64,000 nt of DNA from Streptomyces tubercidicus. Its GTDB lineage: Bacteria; Actinomycetota; Actinomycetes; Streptomycetales; Streptomycetaceae. The first letter of the stretch is position 1. Each line of letters begins with the position of its first letter. The position numbers and the translations under genes were made by a program. The notes under the pieces are model-generated. The model was given only the letters and a program-made list of their open reading frames with translations, was not told the origin of the DNA and searched no databases. Below, in pieces: positions 44,129 through 54,142 of the stretch. The stretch spans positions 2,232,001-2,296,000 of the forward strand of contig NZ_CP114205.1 of the NCBI RefSeq assembly GCF_027497495.1, given 5' to 3'.

Positions 44129-45202
44129 TCAGTCCGCCGACGCGGACCCGTCCAGCACCACCACGTCCCGCGCATCGAAGCCGATCCCCACCCGCGCGCC
44201 CACGTCGGGCGCGTCCCGCAGGGCGCAGGCCGCCTCCACCTGCGGTCCGGCGGCCGGCTGGAGCAGCAGCGCGACATGGGTGCCGCGGAAGGTACGGGCC
44301 GCGACCGTAGTCGGCAGGCCCTCCGCGGCGCCGGTCAGCCGCACTCCGGCCGGGCGTACGAGCAGCCGGCACGGCCCGTCCGGGGTGGCCGCCGGGACGG
44401 GCACCTTCCCCCAGGGGGTGGCGGCCGCCTCGCCCCGCACCGTCGCCTCGACCACGTTGTCGAAGCCGAGGAAGCGGGCGACGAATGCGGTGGCGGGCCG
44501 CTGCCAGACCTCCAGCGGGGTGCCGGTCTGCGCGATCCGGCCGTCCTGCATCACCACGACCCGGTCGGCCAGCGCGAAGGCCTCGCCCTGGTCGTGGGTG
44601 ACGGCCAGCACCGTGGTGCCCAACTCATGGAAGAGCCGCCGGAGTTCGACGACCAGCCGTTCGCGCAGCCCCCGGTCGAGCTGACCGAGGGGCTCGTCCA
44701 GCATCAGCAGCCGGGGGCGGGGCGCCAGGGCGCGGGCCAGGGCGACCCGCTGCTGTTCGCCGCCGGACAGGGACGCCACGGCGCGCCGCTGAGCGCCCGG
44801 CAGTCCGACGAGATCCAGCAGTTCGGCGACCGTACGCTCCTGGTCAGCGCGCGGGGAGCGCCGCATCCGCAGCCCGAAGGCGACGTTTCCCGCGACATCG
44901 CGCTGCGGGAAGAGCTGGTGGTCCTGGAACATCAGGCCGACCCCGCGCCGGTGTGTGGGCACACCCGACTGATCCCGCCCCTCCAGCAACACCTGTCCCG
45001 CGTCGGCCTGTTGGAGCCCGGCGACCACCCGCAGCAGCGTGGACTTGCCGCTGCCGCTCGGCCCCAGGACGCACACGATTTCCCGGTCGGCGACCGTCAG
45101 ATCGACCGCGTCCAGCGCGGGGCGCCCGCCCGTGCCGAAGCGGACGGTGACCCCGCCCAGCCGCAGCAGCTCCTGCGCCGTGCTCCCGTCCCGTGCCGTC
45201 AT
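44129..45202 (-). CDS. thiQ: thiamine ABC transporter ATP-binding protein
   Basis: 357-residue ATPase: Walker A GPSGSGKST, signature LSGGEQQRVALARAL, Walker B LLMLDEPLGQLD, switch His in THDQGEA. The C-terminal 110 residues form a TOBE-like domain, longer than in E. coli ThiQ. The ATG follows the ThiP stop with no intervening base. The TPP riboswitch heading the operon supports thiamine or a precursor as substrate. Confidence 0.85.
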   Translation of the reverse strand: MTARDGSTAQELLRLGGVTVRFGTGGRPALDAVDLTVADREIVCVLGPSGSGKSTLLRVVAGLQQADAGQVLLEGRDQSGVPTHRRGVGLMFQDHQLFPQRDVAGNVAFGLRMRRSPRADQERTVAELLDLVGLPGAQRRAVASLSGGEQQRVALARALAPRPRLLMLDEPLGQLDRGLRERLVVELRRLFHELGTTVLAVTHDQGEAFALADRVVVMQDGRIAQTGTPLEVWQRPATAFVARFLGFDNVVEATVRGEAAATPWGKVPVPAATPDGPCRLLVRPAGVRLTGAAEGLPTTVAARTFRGTHVALLLQPAAGPQVEAACALRDAPDVGARVGIGFDARDVVVLDGSASAD

Positions 45203-46909
45203 CTAGAACTCCCCGGATCGGTCGATGGGGCGGAGGCGCTCCAGTACCAGCAGGGCGGCCGCGCACACCACCATCAGGATGGTCGACAGGGCCATCGCCT
45301 GCCCGTAGTTGAGCTCGCCCGCACGCCCCAGCAGCCGGGCCACGGCGACCGGCAGCGTCGGCTGGTCCGGGCGTGCGAGGAAGACCGTCGCGCCGAACTC
45401 ACCGAGCGAGACGGCGAAGGCGAAGCCCGCGGCGATCAGCAGCGCCCGTCGCACCATCGGCAGATCGACCTCGCGCCACACCTGCCAGGGCGAGGCGCCG
45501 AGCACGGCGGCCGCCTCCCGCAGCCGGCCGTCGACCGCCCGCAGCACCGGCAGCATCGTCCGGACCACGAACGGCACCCCCACCAGGGCCTGGGCGAGCG
45601 GGACCAGCCACCACGAGGCACGCAGATCGAGCGGCGGCGCGTCGAGGGTGATCAGAAAGCCGAAACCGACGGTCACCGCGGAGACTCCCAGCGGCAGCAT
45701 CAGCAGCGCGTCGAAGCCGCGGACGAACGGGCTGACCAGGGGCGTCCGTCCGGACCGGCCGCGGCGCGGGGCGGGCAGGGCCAGGGCGGCGGCCGCCAGT
45801 CCGCCCACCACCAGCGCGATCGCGGTGGCCGCTGCCCCGTAGGCCAGGGAGTTCCCCAGGGCGTCAAGAGGGGCGACAGCGAAGGTGCTGTCGGCGTTCG
45901 CGGCGGAGCCCAGCGCGGCGTAGAAGACCGTTCCGTAGCCGTCCGGCCCGGCGAACGACCGCTCCACCAGTACCCCGAGCGGCGTGAGGAGCAGGACGGC
46001 GATCAGGGCGCACGTCCCCCACAGCAGCGCCCACTGGCCGGGACCGCGCGGCCGTCGGGCGGTCTGTGACGCGTCCACGAGCCGGAGTGCGGATTCCCGG
46101 CGGCGCACGGTCCAGGCGTGCAGCGCCAGTACGCCCAGCACCGCCGCGAACTGGATCAGGGTGAGCACGGCCGCCGTCGGCAGATCCAGGTAGTCCGCGG
46201 TCTGCCGGTAGATCTCCACCTCCAGCGTCGAGAAGGTGGGGCCGCCCAGAATCTGCACCACCCCGAAGGAGGTGAAGGTGAACAGAAAGACCATCAGGGC
46301 GGCGGCCGCGACGGCCGGCCCCAGCGCGGGCAGCGTCACCCGCCGCCAGGCCGCGAACCGCCCGGCTCCCAGCACCCGCGCCGCCTCTTCCTGACGCGGA
46401 TCGAGCTGCCCCCAGAGCCCGCCGACGGTCCGTACGACCACGGCGTAGTTGAAGAACACATGCGCCAGCAGAATCGCCCACACCGAGGTGTCCAGGCGCA
46501 CGCCCCACAGGTCGTCCAGCAGTCCGCCCCGCCCCACCAGCGCCAGGAAGGCCGAGCCGACCACTACGGTCGGCAGCACGAACGGCACCGCCACAACGGC
46601 CCGCAGCAGCTGTTTGCCGGGGAAGTCGAAGCGCGCGAAGACATAGGCGCCGGGCAGCGCGATCAGCAGGGTCAGCCCGGTCGAGGCCGCGGCCTGCCAG
46701 ACGGTGAACCACAGCACCCGCACGACATCCGGGTCGCTCAGCACGGCACCGAACCGGCTGAGCTGCCACTGCCCGCCGTCCTTGAGCCCCCGTCCGACGA
46801 TCGCCACAACGGGATAGGCGAAGAACAGCGCGAAGAAGGCGAGCGGCACCGCCATCAGGCCGAGCCGCACCGCCGTCCCCCGCGCGGGCCTGCCGCGCCG
46901 GGCGCCCAT
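45203..46909 (-). CDS. thiP: thiamine ABC transporter permease, fused ThiP type
   Basis: About 568-residue permease made of two six-helix halves in one chain, each with an EAA loop (EEAARVLGAGRFAAWRRVTLP and REAAAVLGASPWQVWREVDLP). That duplicated layout is typical of ThiP and of iron FbpB. ATG 46909 lies 32 bp after the ThiB stop; GTG starts at 46966 or 46978 would overlap thiB and have no better ribosome site. The binding protein upstream and the ATPase downstream complete the importer. Confidence 0.85.
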   Translation of the reverse strand: MGARRGRPARGTAVRLGLMAVPLAFFALFFAYPVVAIVGRGLKDGGQWQLSRFGAVLSDPDVVRVLWFTVWQAAASTGLTLLIALPGAYVFARFDFPGKQLLRAVVAVPFVLPTVVVGSAFLALVGRGGLLDDLWGVRLDTSVWAILLAHVFFNYAVVVRTVGGLWGQLDPRQEEAARVLGAGRFAAWRRVTLPALGPAVAAAALMVFLFTFTSFGVVQILGGPTFSTLEVEIYRQTADYLDLPTAAVLTLIQFAAVLGVLALHAWTVRRRESALRLVDASQTARRPRGPGQWALLWGTCALIAVLLLTPLGVLVERSFAGPDGYGTVFYAALGSAANADSTFAVAPLDALGNSLAYGAAATAIALVVGGLAAAALALPAPRRGRSGRTPLVSPFVRGFDALLMLPLGVSAVTVGFGFLITLDAPPLDLRASWWLVPLAQALVGVPFVVRTMLPVLRAVDGRLREAAAVLGASPWQVWREVDLPMVRRALLIAAGFAFAVSLGEFGATVFLARPDQPTLPVAVARLLGRAGELNYGQAMALSTILMVVCAAALLVLERLRPIDRSGEF

Positions 46910-46941
46910 GGTGTCCGTGGCATCCGTGCCGTCCGGAGCCG

Positions 46942-48015
46942 TTACTTCAGAACGAGCGAGGACCACTGCTTGATCCACTGTTCGCGGTTCTTGGTGATCG
47001 TCCCGGGCGCCAGGGTCGCCGGCTGGCCGATCGTGGTGCCGTACTTGGTGAACAGCTCCGGCACCTTGGCGTCCTCACGGGCCGGGTTGACGAACATCTT
47101 CAGCGGCACGTCCTCCTGGAACTCCTTGCTCAGCAGGAAGTCCAGCAGCGCCTTGCCGCCCTTCTCGTTCTTCGCGCCCTTGAGCAGCCCGCCGAATTCG
47201 ATCTGCCGGAAGCAGGTGCCGGCCGCGACACCGGTCGGTGCCTCCTTGGGCGCGGGCTTCTTGCCGAGCACCTCGGCGGGCGGGCTGGAGGCGTAGGAGA
47301 CCACCAGCGGCTTGTCGCCCTTGGCCTTGCCCGCCGCGGAGCCGGAGAACCGGTCGTTGTAGGCCTGGTCCCAGCCGTCGACGACCTCGACACCGTTGGC
47401 CTTGAGCTTCTTCCAGTAGTCCTGCCAGCCCTTCTCGCCGTACTTCGCGAGAGTGCCGAGCTGGAAGGCGAGCCCCGGGGAGGAGGTGGCGGAGTTCTCC
47501 GTGACGAGCAGGCCCTTGTACCGCGGCTTGATCAGATCGTCGAAGGTCTTCGGCGGCGCGATCTTGTGCCGGTCGAAGTAACCGCGGTCGTAGTTGACGC
47601 AGATGTCGCCGTAGTCGAGCGGGGTGACCCGGTGCTCACCCTTGTCGAGCTGCAGCGCCGCCGGGACCTTCTCCAGCCCCTTGGCCCGGTAGGGGGTGAA
47701 CAGCCCCTCGTCCAGACCGCGCGAGAGCAGGGTGTTGTCGATACCGAAGAACACATCGCCCTGGGGGTTGCCCTTGGTCAGGACCGCCTGGTTGACGGCC
47801 TTGCCTGCGTCCCCGCCCTTGAGCATCTTGACCTTGTAGCCGCTCTCCTTCTCGAAGGCGGCCAGGACGGACTTTGATACCTGGAACGAGTCATGGCTGA
47901 CGAGCGTGACCGTCTTGGCGTCGCTCCCGCCGCCCGGCGTACCGCAGGCGGCGAGGGCGGAAATCCCGACCGCGGCGGCCACCACCGTCGCGGTGATCCT
48001 GCTGGTGGTGCTCAC
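46942..48015 (-). CDS. thiB: thiamine-binding lipoprotein
   Basis: 357-residue extracytoplasmic binding protein with a Sec lipoprotein signal (TATVVAAAVGISALAACG, lipobox LAAC). The mature part has the ThiB pattern TVTLVSHDSFQVSKSVLAAF and VFFGIDNTLLSRGLDEGLF, DYGDICVNYDRGYF. GTG 48015 stands behind a strong AGGAGGAAATCA. First gene after the TPP riboswitch, so repressed when thiamine pyrophosphate is plentiful. Confidence 0.92.
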   Translation of the reverse strand: MSTTSRITATVVAAAVGISALAACGTPGGGSDAKTVTLVSHDSFQVSKSVLAAFEKESGYKVKMLKGGDAGKAVNQAVLTKGNPQGDVFFGIDNTLLSRGLDEGLFTPYRAKGLEKVPAALQLDKGEHRVTPLDYGDICVNYDRGYFDRHKIAPPKTFDDLIKPRYKGLLVTENSATSSPGLAFQLGTLAKYGEKGWQDYWKKLKANGVEVVDGWDQAYNDRFSGSAAGKAKGDKPLVVSYASSPPAEVLGKKPAPKEAPTGVAAGTCFRQIEFGGLLKGAKNEKGGKALLDFLLSKEFQEDVPLKMFVNPAREDAKVPELFTKYGTTIGQPATLAPGTITKNREQWIKQWSSLVLK

Positions 48016-48049
48016 TGATTTCCTCCTGGCTGGCCAGGAAGAGACGCGG

Positions 48050-48110
48050 CCCTGCCCGATGTCCACACCTCGCGACGTCCGGGGACGTACGGAGGGGACT
48101 TCGGGCAGGG
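48050..48110 (-). terminator. riboswitch expression-platform hairpin
   Basis: Arms CCCTGCCCGA (48050-48059) and TCGGGCAGGG (48101-48110) form a 10-bp stem between the TPP aptamer and thiB. It is placed to act as a conditional terminator or anti-terminator partner. Confidence 0.65.
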
Positions 48111-48130
48111 CGCAACAGCATGAGTGACGA

Positions 48131-48236
48131 CCGAACTTCCTACCCGGAATGACCCGGGCGAGGTTCAAGGGTCTGCGGGCACCGTAGGACTACGACGCTT
48201 CCGCACTCTCAGCGCTGTGGCGCTCCCCTGTCGGAA
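48131..48236 (-). ncRNA. TPP (thi-box) riboswitch
   Basis: Read on the minus strand, the leader contains the conserved thi-box elements in order: GCGCTGAGAG, then ACCCTTGAACCT, then GGGTCATTCCGGGTAGGAAG, with the P1 arms near CCGAC and GTTCGG. These match the thiamine-pyrophosphate aptamer core. It controls thiBPQ. Confidence 0.93.
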
Positions 48237-48273
48237 TGTGCATTTGTTCGACCACACCGTACCAGCGGGGCGG

Positions 48274-49380
48274 TCAGCGCTCCGAGGCCGCGAGCTGCCC
48301 GCAGGCGCCGTCGATCTCCTGGCCGCGGGTGTCGCGGACGGTCACCGGCACGCCGTGCGCCTCGATGGCCTGGACGAACGCCCGCTCGTCCTCGGGGCGC
48401 GACGCGGTCCACTTGGAGCCGGGCGTCGGGTTCAGCGGAATCAGGTTCACATGGACCCGCTTGCCCTTCAGCAGCCGGCCCAGCAGATCGCCGCGCCACG
48501 CCTGGTCGTTGATGTCCCGGATCAGCGCGTACTCGATGGAGATCCGGCGGCCGGACTTCTCCGCGTACTCCCACGCCGCGTCCAGCACCTCCCGCACCTT
48601 CCAGCGCGTGTTGACGGGCACCAGGGTGTCGCGCAGCTCGTCGTCCGGGGCGTGCAGCGACACCGCGAGCCGGCACTTGAAGCCCTCGTCGGCGAACCGC
48701 AGCATCGCCGGGACCAACCCGACGGTGGACACGGTGATCCCTCGCTGGGACAGGCCCAGCCCATCGGGCTCGGGGTCCGTCAGCCGCCGGATCGCCCCGA
48801 CCACCCGCTTGTAGTTGGCGAGCGGCTCCCCCATCCCCATGAAGACGATGTTGGACAGCCGCGCCGGCCCGCCGGGCACCTCACCGTCGCGCAGCGCACG
48901 CATCCCGTCGACGATCTGGTGCACGATCTCGGCGGTCGAGAGGTTACGGTCCAGCCCCGCCTGGCCGGTGGCGCAGAACGGGCAGTTCATCCCGCAGCCG
49001 GCCTGCGAGGAGATGCACATGGTGACCCGGTCCGGGTAGCGCATCAGCACGGACTCGACGAGCGTCCCGTCGTGCAGCTTCCACAGCGTCTTGCGCGTGG
49101 TGTCCTCATCACACGAGATGTGCCGCATGACGGTCATCAGCTCCGGCAGCAGCTCGCTCGCCAGCTTCTCGCGCGCCGCCGCCGGGATGTCGGTCCACTG
49201 CGCCGGGTCGTGCGCATAGCGGGCGAAGTAGTGCTGCGACAACTGCTTGGCGCGAAACGGCTTCTCACCGATCGCGGCCACCGCTTCGCGACGCTCGACG
49301 GGGCTGAGATCGGCAAGGTGCCGCGGAGGCTTCTTGGCCCCGCGCGGCGCTACGAAAGTGAGTTCTCCGGGTGCAGGCAT
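48274..49380 (-). CDS. rlmN: 23S rRNA (adenine(2503)-C2)/tRNA (adenine(37)-C2)-methyltransferase
   Basis: 368-residue radical SAM enzyme methylating C2 of A2503 in 23S rRNA and A37 in some tRNAs. The CxxxCxxC cluster is [32 protein letters not shown] is family-typical. The SAM-binding [12 protein letters not shown] and the C-terminal mechanism Cys ([11 protein letters not shown]) are present. ATG 49380 with GGAG upstream. Normal length. Confidence 0.95.
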   Translation of the reverse strand: MPAPGELTFVAPRGAKKPPRHLADLSPVERREAVAAIGEKPFRAKQLSQHYFARYAHDPAQWTDIPAAAREKLASELLPELMTVMRHISCDEDTTRKTLWKLHDGTLVESVLMRYPDRVTMCISSQAGCGMNCPFCATGQAGLDRNLSTAEIVHQIVDGMRALRDGEVPGGPARLSNIVFMGMGEPLANYKRVVGAIRRLTDPEPDGLGLSQRGITVSTVGLVPAMLRFADEGFKCRLAVSLHAPDDELRDTLVPVNTRWKVREVLDAAWEYAEKSGRRISIEYALIRDINDQAWRGDLLGRLLKGKRVHVNLIPLNPTPGSKWTASRPEDERAFVQAIEAHGVPVTVRDTRGQEIDGACGQLAASER

Positions 49381-49553
49381 GGTGGCTCCAGTGTGGCAGA
49401 TCCTCCGGGGCGCCCCGGGGCCGCGACGGTGAGAGGACGGTCACCGCCACGGCCCGCCACCGAAGGGACGCAGCCGGCGTGTCCGCAGCCCGGTGCCTTC
49501 GTTGGCCACCGCGCCATGGTGGCTGGTGTGGGGTACGTCAGGAGCGTGGAGCA

Positions 49554-50351
49554 GTGGCCGTGACCCGTTGGATCGTGATCAACCTCCCTCCCTGGTTGCT
49601 GCTGGCAGGGCTCGTCGTCGTGATCGCGGGCGGGACCGCGATCGTCCAGGCAGTCGTCCGGCACCGCATCCCTCGCGTCAAGCAGGGCGAGCAGAACGAG
49701 ATCGCGCAGTTCCTCTTCCCCGTGATCGCGGTCGTCTACGGGTTCCTCATCGGCTTCATCGTCCTCGCGCTCTGGGGTCAGGTGAACACGGCAGACCAGA
49801 CGACACGGACCGAGGGCGCCATGGCGGCGCAGCTGGCCAGGGGCCACGAGGTGTTCGGCACGGCCGAGAGCGCGCGGATCAGGCAGAGCCTGTTGGCGTA
49901 CGGACACGCGGCGGTGGCCGAGTGGCCCAGCGCCGCGGTCGGCGAGAGCACGCCCGAGGCCGAGAACGCGCTGAGCCGCCTGCACCACACGTACGAGAGC
50001 ATCCGGCCCCGCGACGACACCCAGCGATCCTTCCTCACCAGCTCGGTCGCGTCCCTGAAGGAATTGAGCATCGCCCGCACGGAACGGCTGCTTGAGGCAC
50101 GCACCAACATCGGCCCACCCCTGTCCCTGTGGATGGCGATCCTTCTGACCAGTGGGCTGGTCCTCGGGTTCTCCGCCACCTTCGGCTCCGAGCAGGCCCT
50201 GATCCACTACGGGATGGTCGCGGCGGTGAGCGTCCTCGTTGCCACCAACCTGTTCCTCGTCACGGAACTGTCGTATGCCTTCCTCGGCGAGTTCGCGACG
50301 TCGCCGGAGCCACTGCGCGCGGTGGTCGAGGCCCTGTCGCCGCCTCGGTAG
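49554..50351 (+). CDS. DUF4239 (bestrophin-like) membrane protein
   Basis: 265-residue protein with two hydrophobic segments at each end (PPWLLLAGLVVVIAGGTAI, FPVIAVVYGFLIGFIVLAL; SLWMAILLTSGLVLGFSATF, MVAAVSVLVATNLFLV) enclosing a helical soluble middle. The pattern AVVYGFLIGFIV is typical of DUF4239, which is distantly like bestrophin channels. Starts at GTG 49554 or 49560. Function unknown. Confidence 0.75.
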   Translation: MAVTRWIVINLPPWLLLAGLVVVIAGGTAIVQAVVRHRIPRVKQGEQNEIAQFLFPVIAVVYGFLIGFIVLALWGQVNTADQTTRTEGAMAAQLARGHEVFGTAESARIRQSLLAYGHAAVAEWPSAAVGESTPEAENALSRLHHTYESIRPRDDTQRSFLTSSVASLKELSIARTERLLEARTNIGPPLSLWMAILLTSGLVLGFSATFGSEQALIHYGMVAAVSVLVATNLFLVTELSYAFLGEFATSPEPLRAVVEALSPPR

Positions 50352-50371
50352 ACGGGAGGCGGCGCACGGAA

Positions 50372-50405
50372 GAGGGCAGGGAGAGGAATCCCTCTTCCTG
50401 CCCTC
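50372..50405. terminator. bidirectional terminator
   Basis: GAGGGCAGG (50372-50380) with CCTGCCCTC (50397-50405) and further partial pairing inside the loop, between the convergent DUF4239 and cdsA genes. Confidence 0.65.
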
Positions 50406-50424
50406 ACCTGCGAAAACCCTGTGC

Positions 50425-51591
50425 TCAGCCGGATCCCACAAAGATCACGAAAAGCAGCCAGACCACCGGCGCGGTCGGCAGCAGGGAGTCGAGCCGGTCC
50501 ATGATCCCGCCGTGGCCGGGGAGCAGGGTGCCCATGTCCTTGATGCCGAGATCCCGCTTGATCATGGATTCGCCGAGGTCGCCGAGGGTGGCGCTGGCCG
50601 CGACGGCGAGGCCGAGCAGCAGGCCCTGCCACCAGGCGCCGTCCGTGATCAGGAACTCCATGCACAGCGCACCCGCCGCCATCGCGAACAGCACCGCGCC
50701 GACCAGGCCCTCGCGGGTCTTGCCGGGGCTGATGCGCGGGGCGAGCTTGTGCTTGCCGAAGCGCCAGCCGACCGCGTACGCACCGGTGTCGCTGACGACC
50801 GTCAGCAGCAGGAACGTCAGCACCCGCTGCGGCCCGTCGGCCTCGGCGGCGAGCATCAGCGCCACGAACGTCGCCAGGAACGGCACATAGAACGCCGCGA
50901 AGACACCGGCGGTGACGTCCCGCAGATAGTTCTCGGGCGCCTCGGTCATCCGCCAGACGAGCACGGCGAGGGCGGTGAGCGCCATCGCCACCCAGGCGCC
51001 CTCGGCGCCGCGGACATATCCGGCGACCACCATGGCGGTGCCGCCGACCGCGAGCGGCACCAGCGGCACCTTGATGTCCTTGCGCTCCGCCAGCCGCGAG
51101 GTCAGCTCCCACAGGCCCACGACAACGGCGATCGCTATCACGCCGATGAAGACGGGCTTGTAGACGAAGAGCGACGCAACGATGATCGCGCCGAGGCCGA
51201 TGCCGACCCCTATGGCGGCGGGCAGGTTGCGGCCCGCGCTCTTCTTCTTCGGCTTCTCTGAGTCCGGCGAGCTGTCGGACCCGGAAAGAGAGGTGGGCAT
51301 GGGCTCCTGCGGCTTTTCGTCGCGGAACAGGGGGCCGCTCCGTCGAGCAGCCCCCCGGTCGTCCAGGTGATCCCGGTTATCCCGGATGTCCCGATGTTCC
51401 CGGTTGTCATCCTGGTATCCGCCTTGCCCGGGGACAAAGGGCATGGGCCGAGTCTGCGCCGCATCGCCCCAGTCGTACACCGGACCCGCCGGAGCGGGGG
51501 GCGCCGCCCCGCGCAGCGAGGGGGCCGGTCCGTGGTCGGGCGGTCCCCATTGACCGGCGCCGGGCGGGGCCCCCCAGGAAGACTCGTTCAT
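50425..51591 (-). CDS. cdsA: phosphatidate cytidylyltransferase
   Basis: 388-residue membrane enzyme making CDP-diacylglycerol from phosphatidate and CTP. The C-terminal signature KRDLGIKDMGTLLPGHGGIMDRLDS is complete (K-D-x-G/H-G-G-x-D-R-D). About eight membrane helices follow a 140-residue hydrophilic Pro/Gly/Asp-rich N-terminus, common in streptomycetes. The ATG overlaps the frr stop by one base. Confidence 0.95.
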   Translation of the reverse strand: MNESSWGAPPGAGQWGPPDHGPAPSLRGAAPPAPAGPVYDWGDAAQTRPMPFVPGQGGYQDDNREHRDIRDNRDHLDDRGAARRSGPLFRDEKPQEPMPTSLSGSDSSPDSEKPKKKSAGRNLPAAIGVGIGLGAIIVASLFVYKPVFIGVIAIAVVVGLWELTSRLAERKDIKVPLVPLAVGGTAMVVAGYVRGAEGAWVAMALTALAVLVWRMTEAPENYLRDVTAGVFAAFYVPFLATFVALMLAAEADGPQRVLTFLLLTVVSDTGAYAVGWRFGKHKLAPRISPGKTREGLVGAVLFAMAAGALCMEFLITDGAWWQGLLLGLAVAASATLGDLGESMIKRDLGIKDMGTLLPGHGGIMDRLDSLLPTAPVVWLLFVIFVGSG

Positions 51592-52148
51592 CAGACCTCG
51601 AGGAGCTCGGATTCCTTGTGCTTGAGCAGCTCGTCCACCTGCGCGACGTACTTCGCGGTGGTGTCGTCGAGCTCCTTCTCGGCGCGGCGTACCTCGTCCT
51701 CGCCGGTCTCCTTGTCCTTGACCAGCTTGTCGAGGGTCTCCTTGGCCTTGCGCCGGACGCTGCGGATCGAGATCTTCGCGTCCTCGCCCTTGTTCTTGGC
51801 GACCTTGATGAACTCCTTGCGGCGCTCCTCGGTCAGCTCCGGGAACGTCACTCGGATGATGTTGCCGTCGTTGCTCGGGTTGACGCCGAGGTCGGAGTCG
51901 CGGATCGCCTGCTCGATGTTGCGCAGCGCGCTCTTGTCGAACGGGGTCACCACGGCCATCCGCGGCTCGGGAACCGAGAACGACGCCAGCTGGTTGATCG
52001 GCGTCATGGCGCCGTAGTAGTCCGCCACGATCTTGTTGAACATCGCCGGGTGCGCACGCCCGGTGCGAATCGCGGCGAAGTCCTCCTTGGCGACCACGAC
52101 GGCCTTCTCCATCTTCTCCTCGGCCTCGAGGAGGATCTCTTCGATCAC
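51591..52148 (-). CDS. frr: ribosome recycling factor
   Basis: 185-residue RRF of standard length. Signatures are [33 protein letters not shown] and [17 protein letters not shown]. It releases ribosomes after termination with EF-G. Starts at GTG 52148 with AGGAG upstream. Part of the leftward series pyrH-frr-cdsA. Confidence 0.97.
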   Translation of the reverse strand: MIEEILLEAEEKMEKAVVVAKEDFAAIRTGRAHPAMFNKIVADYYGAMTPINQLASFSVPEPRMAVVTPFDKSALRNIEQAIRDSDLGVNPSNDGNIIRVTFPELTEERRKEFIKVAKNKGEDAKISIRSVRRKAKETLDKLVKDKETGEDEVRRAEKELDDTTAKYVAQVDELLKHKESELLEV

Positions 52149-52323
52149 CACTTGCTCCTGGTCTTTTCGGTAAGAAGCAGAGCCTCGCCCCTGCCGCGCG
52201 TCTTCTCCTGCACGGTGTCCGACCGGCAGGCCGTTGTCCATCCCCGTACCGAGGGCGTGCCCCGGTCGGGAGTTGCCGCCCGTAGGGACCGATGCCCCTG
52301 CGGAATCACGGCAGTTGAGGCCG

Positions 52324-53094
52324 TCAGGCCCGGGTGTCCTGATCGCTGACGAGCGTGCCGATCTTCTCACCCTTCACCGCACGCGCGATGTTTCCCTCGG
52401 CGAGCAGCTCGAACACGAGGATCGGGAGCTTGTTGTCCCGGCACAGCGTGATCGCGGTGGCATCGGCGACCTTCAGGTCGCGGGTGATCACCTCGCCGTA
52501 TTCGAGGGCGTCGAACTTCACCGCGTCCGGGTTCTTCTTGGGGTCGGAGTCGTAGACCCCGTCCACCCCGTTCTTACCCATCAGCATGGCCTCGGCATCG
52601 ATCTCCAGGGCGCGCTGGGCGGCGGTGGTGTCCGTGGAGAAGTACGGCATGCCCATACCGGCGCCGAAGATGACGACCCGGCCCTTCTCCAGGTGGCGCA
52701 CCGCGCGCAGCGGAATGTACGGCTCCGCGACCTGGCCCATGGTGATGGCCGTCTGGACGCGGGAGTCGATGCCCTCCTTCTCCAGGAAGTCCTGGAGGGC
52801 CAGACAGTTCATGACCGTACCGAGCATGCCCATGTAGTCGGAGCGGGCCCGGTCCATGCCGCGCTGCTGGAGTTCGGCGCCACGGAAGAAGTTGCCGCCG
52901 CCGATCACGATGGCGATCTCGTAGCCGTCGCGCACCACGGCGGCGATCTCGCGGGCCATCGCGTGCACGACGTCGGGGTCGACGCCCAGTCCGCCGCCGC
53001 CGGCGAATGCTTCGCCCGACAGCTTCAGCAGGAAGCGTCGCCTGCCGCCGTGGCCGGAATGGTCTGCGTGCGCGCCGTCGGCACCGTGATTCAT
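52324..53094 (-). CDS. pyrH: UMP kinase
   Basis: 256-residue UMP kinase of the amino acid kinase fold converting UMP to UDP. It has [21 protein letters not shown], the [14 protein letters not shown] block and [15 protein letters not shown] His/Gly/Ala-rich N-terminal tail of about 18 residues precedes the core. ATG 53094 has GAGGAG upstream. Separated from tsf by a strong hairpin. Confidence 0.96.
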   Translation of the reverse strand: MNHGADGAHADHSGHGGRRRFLLKLSGEAFAGGGGLGVDPDVVHAMAREIAAVVRDGYEIAIVIGGGNFFRGAELQQRGMDRARSDYMGMLGTVMNCLALQDFLEKEGIDSRVQTAITMGQVAEPYIPLRAVRHLEKGRVVIFGAGMGMPYFSTDTTAAQRALEIDAEAMLMGKNGVDGVYDSDPKKNPDAVKFDALEYGEVITRDLKVADATAITLCRDNKLPILVFELLAEGNIARAVKGEKIGTLVSDQDTRA

Positions 53095-53121
53095 TGAGCT
53101 CTCCTCGTGCACATACGAAGA

Positions 53122-53168
53122 AGGCCATTGCCGTGGGTCTGGTTCAGATCCCTCTGCGGCAATGGCCT
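53122..53168 (-). terminator. hairpin between tsf and pyrH
   Basis: Perfect 12-bp stem AGGCCATTGCCG (53122-53133) with CGGCAATGGCCT (53157-53168) and a 23-nt loop, in the 162-bp gap. It likely terminates or attenuates rpsB-tsf transcription ahead of pyrH. Confidence 0.75.
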
Positions 53169-53256
53169 CCTCGTCACATCTGCGGCCGGCCGTTGAGCGG
53201 CCGACTGCGTACGACCCTAGCGGGGTCGTAGGTCATTCGCTGCCTTCGCGACAGGC

Positions 53257-54093
53257 TCAGATGCCGACCTTGATGCGCGAGAAGCGCTTCAGGGTGACAC
53301 CGGCCTCCTGGAGGACCTTCTCGACGGACTTCTTGTTGTCGAGCGCGTACGGCTGACCGAGCAGCGTCGCGTCCTTGAAGAAGCCGTTGAGGCGACCCTC
53401 GACGATCTTCGGGAGAGCAGCCTCGGGCTTGCCCTCCGCGCGGGTGGTCTCCTCGGCGACACGCCGCTCGGCCTCGACGACATCGGCCGGCACGTCGTCC
53501 TTGGCGAGGTACTTCGGGGCGAACGCGGCGATGTGCTGCGCGATGCCCTTGGCGACCTCGGCGTTCTCCTTGTCGAGCTCGACGAGGACACCGATCTGCG
53601 GGGGCAGGTCGGGCATGGTGCGGTGCATGTACACCGACACGTAGCCGTCGGAGAACTGCGCGAAGCGGTCCAGGACGATCTTCTCGCCCAGGGTGGCGTT
53701 GGCCTCGTCGACGTACGCCTGGACGGTCTTGCCGGCCTGGATCTCGGAGGCGAGCAGGGCCTCGATGTCGGCCGGGGAGGTCTTCGCGACGTGCGCGGCG
53801 ATCTCGTTGGCGACGGCCTGGAACTTGTCGCCCTTGGCGACGAAGTCCGTCTCGCACTTCAGCTCGACGATGACACCGGAGGTGTTGTCGTCGGCGATCA
53901 GGGAGACCACCGCGCCGTTCTCGGCGGAACGGCCCTCGCGCTTGGCGACGCCCTTCTGGCCCTTGATGCGCAGCGCCTCGACGGCCTTGTCGACGCTGCC
54001 CTCGGCCTCGTCCAGGGCCTTCTTGCAGTCCATCATGCCGGCGCCGGTGAGCTCGCGGAGCTTCTTGACGTCAGCGGCGGTGTAGTTCGCCAT
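53257..54093 (-). CDS. tsf: elongation factor Ts
   Basis: 278-residue EF-Ts, the nucleotide exchange factor for EF-Tu. N-terminal UBA-like part MANYTAADVKKLRELTGAGM and the EF-Tu-contacting TDFVAKGDKF region (CETDFV) are visible. Follows rpsB in the same direction. The full length matches the family. Confidence 0.97.
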   Translation of the reverse strand: MANYTAADVKKLRELTGAGMMDCKKALDEAEGSVDKAVEALRIKGQKGVAKREGRSAENGAVVSLIADDNTSGVIVELKCETDFVAKGDKFQAVANEIAAHVAKTSPADIEALLASEIQAGKTVQAYVDEANATLGEKIVLDRFAQFSDGYVSVYMHRTMPDLPPQIGVLVELDKENAEVAKGIAQHIAAFAPKYLAKDDVPADVVEAERRVAEETTRAEGKPEAALPKIVEGRLNGFFKDATLLGQPYALDNKKSVEKVLQEAGVTLKRFSRIKVGI

Positions 54094-54142
54094 GGTCTGT
54101 GAATCTCTTCTCGAAATCTCGAAGTCGAAAGATCTACGGGTG

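Noticed and set aside
48274-49563. Rightward reading frame opposite rlmN
   Set aside because: High G+C antisense of a strongly conserved gene; no motif and poor codon pattern.
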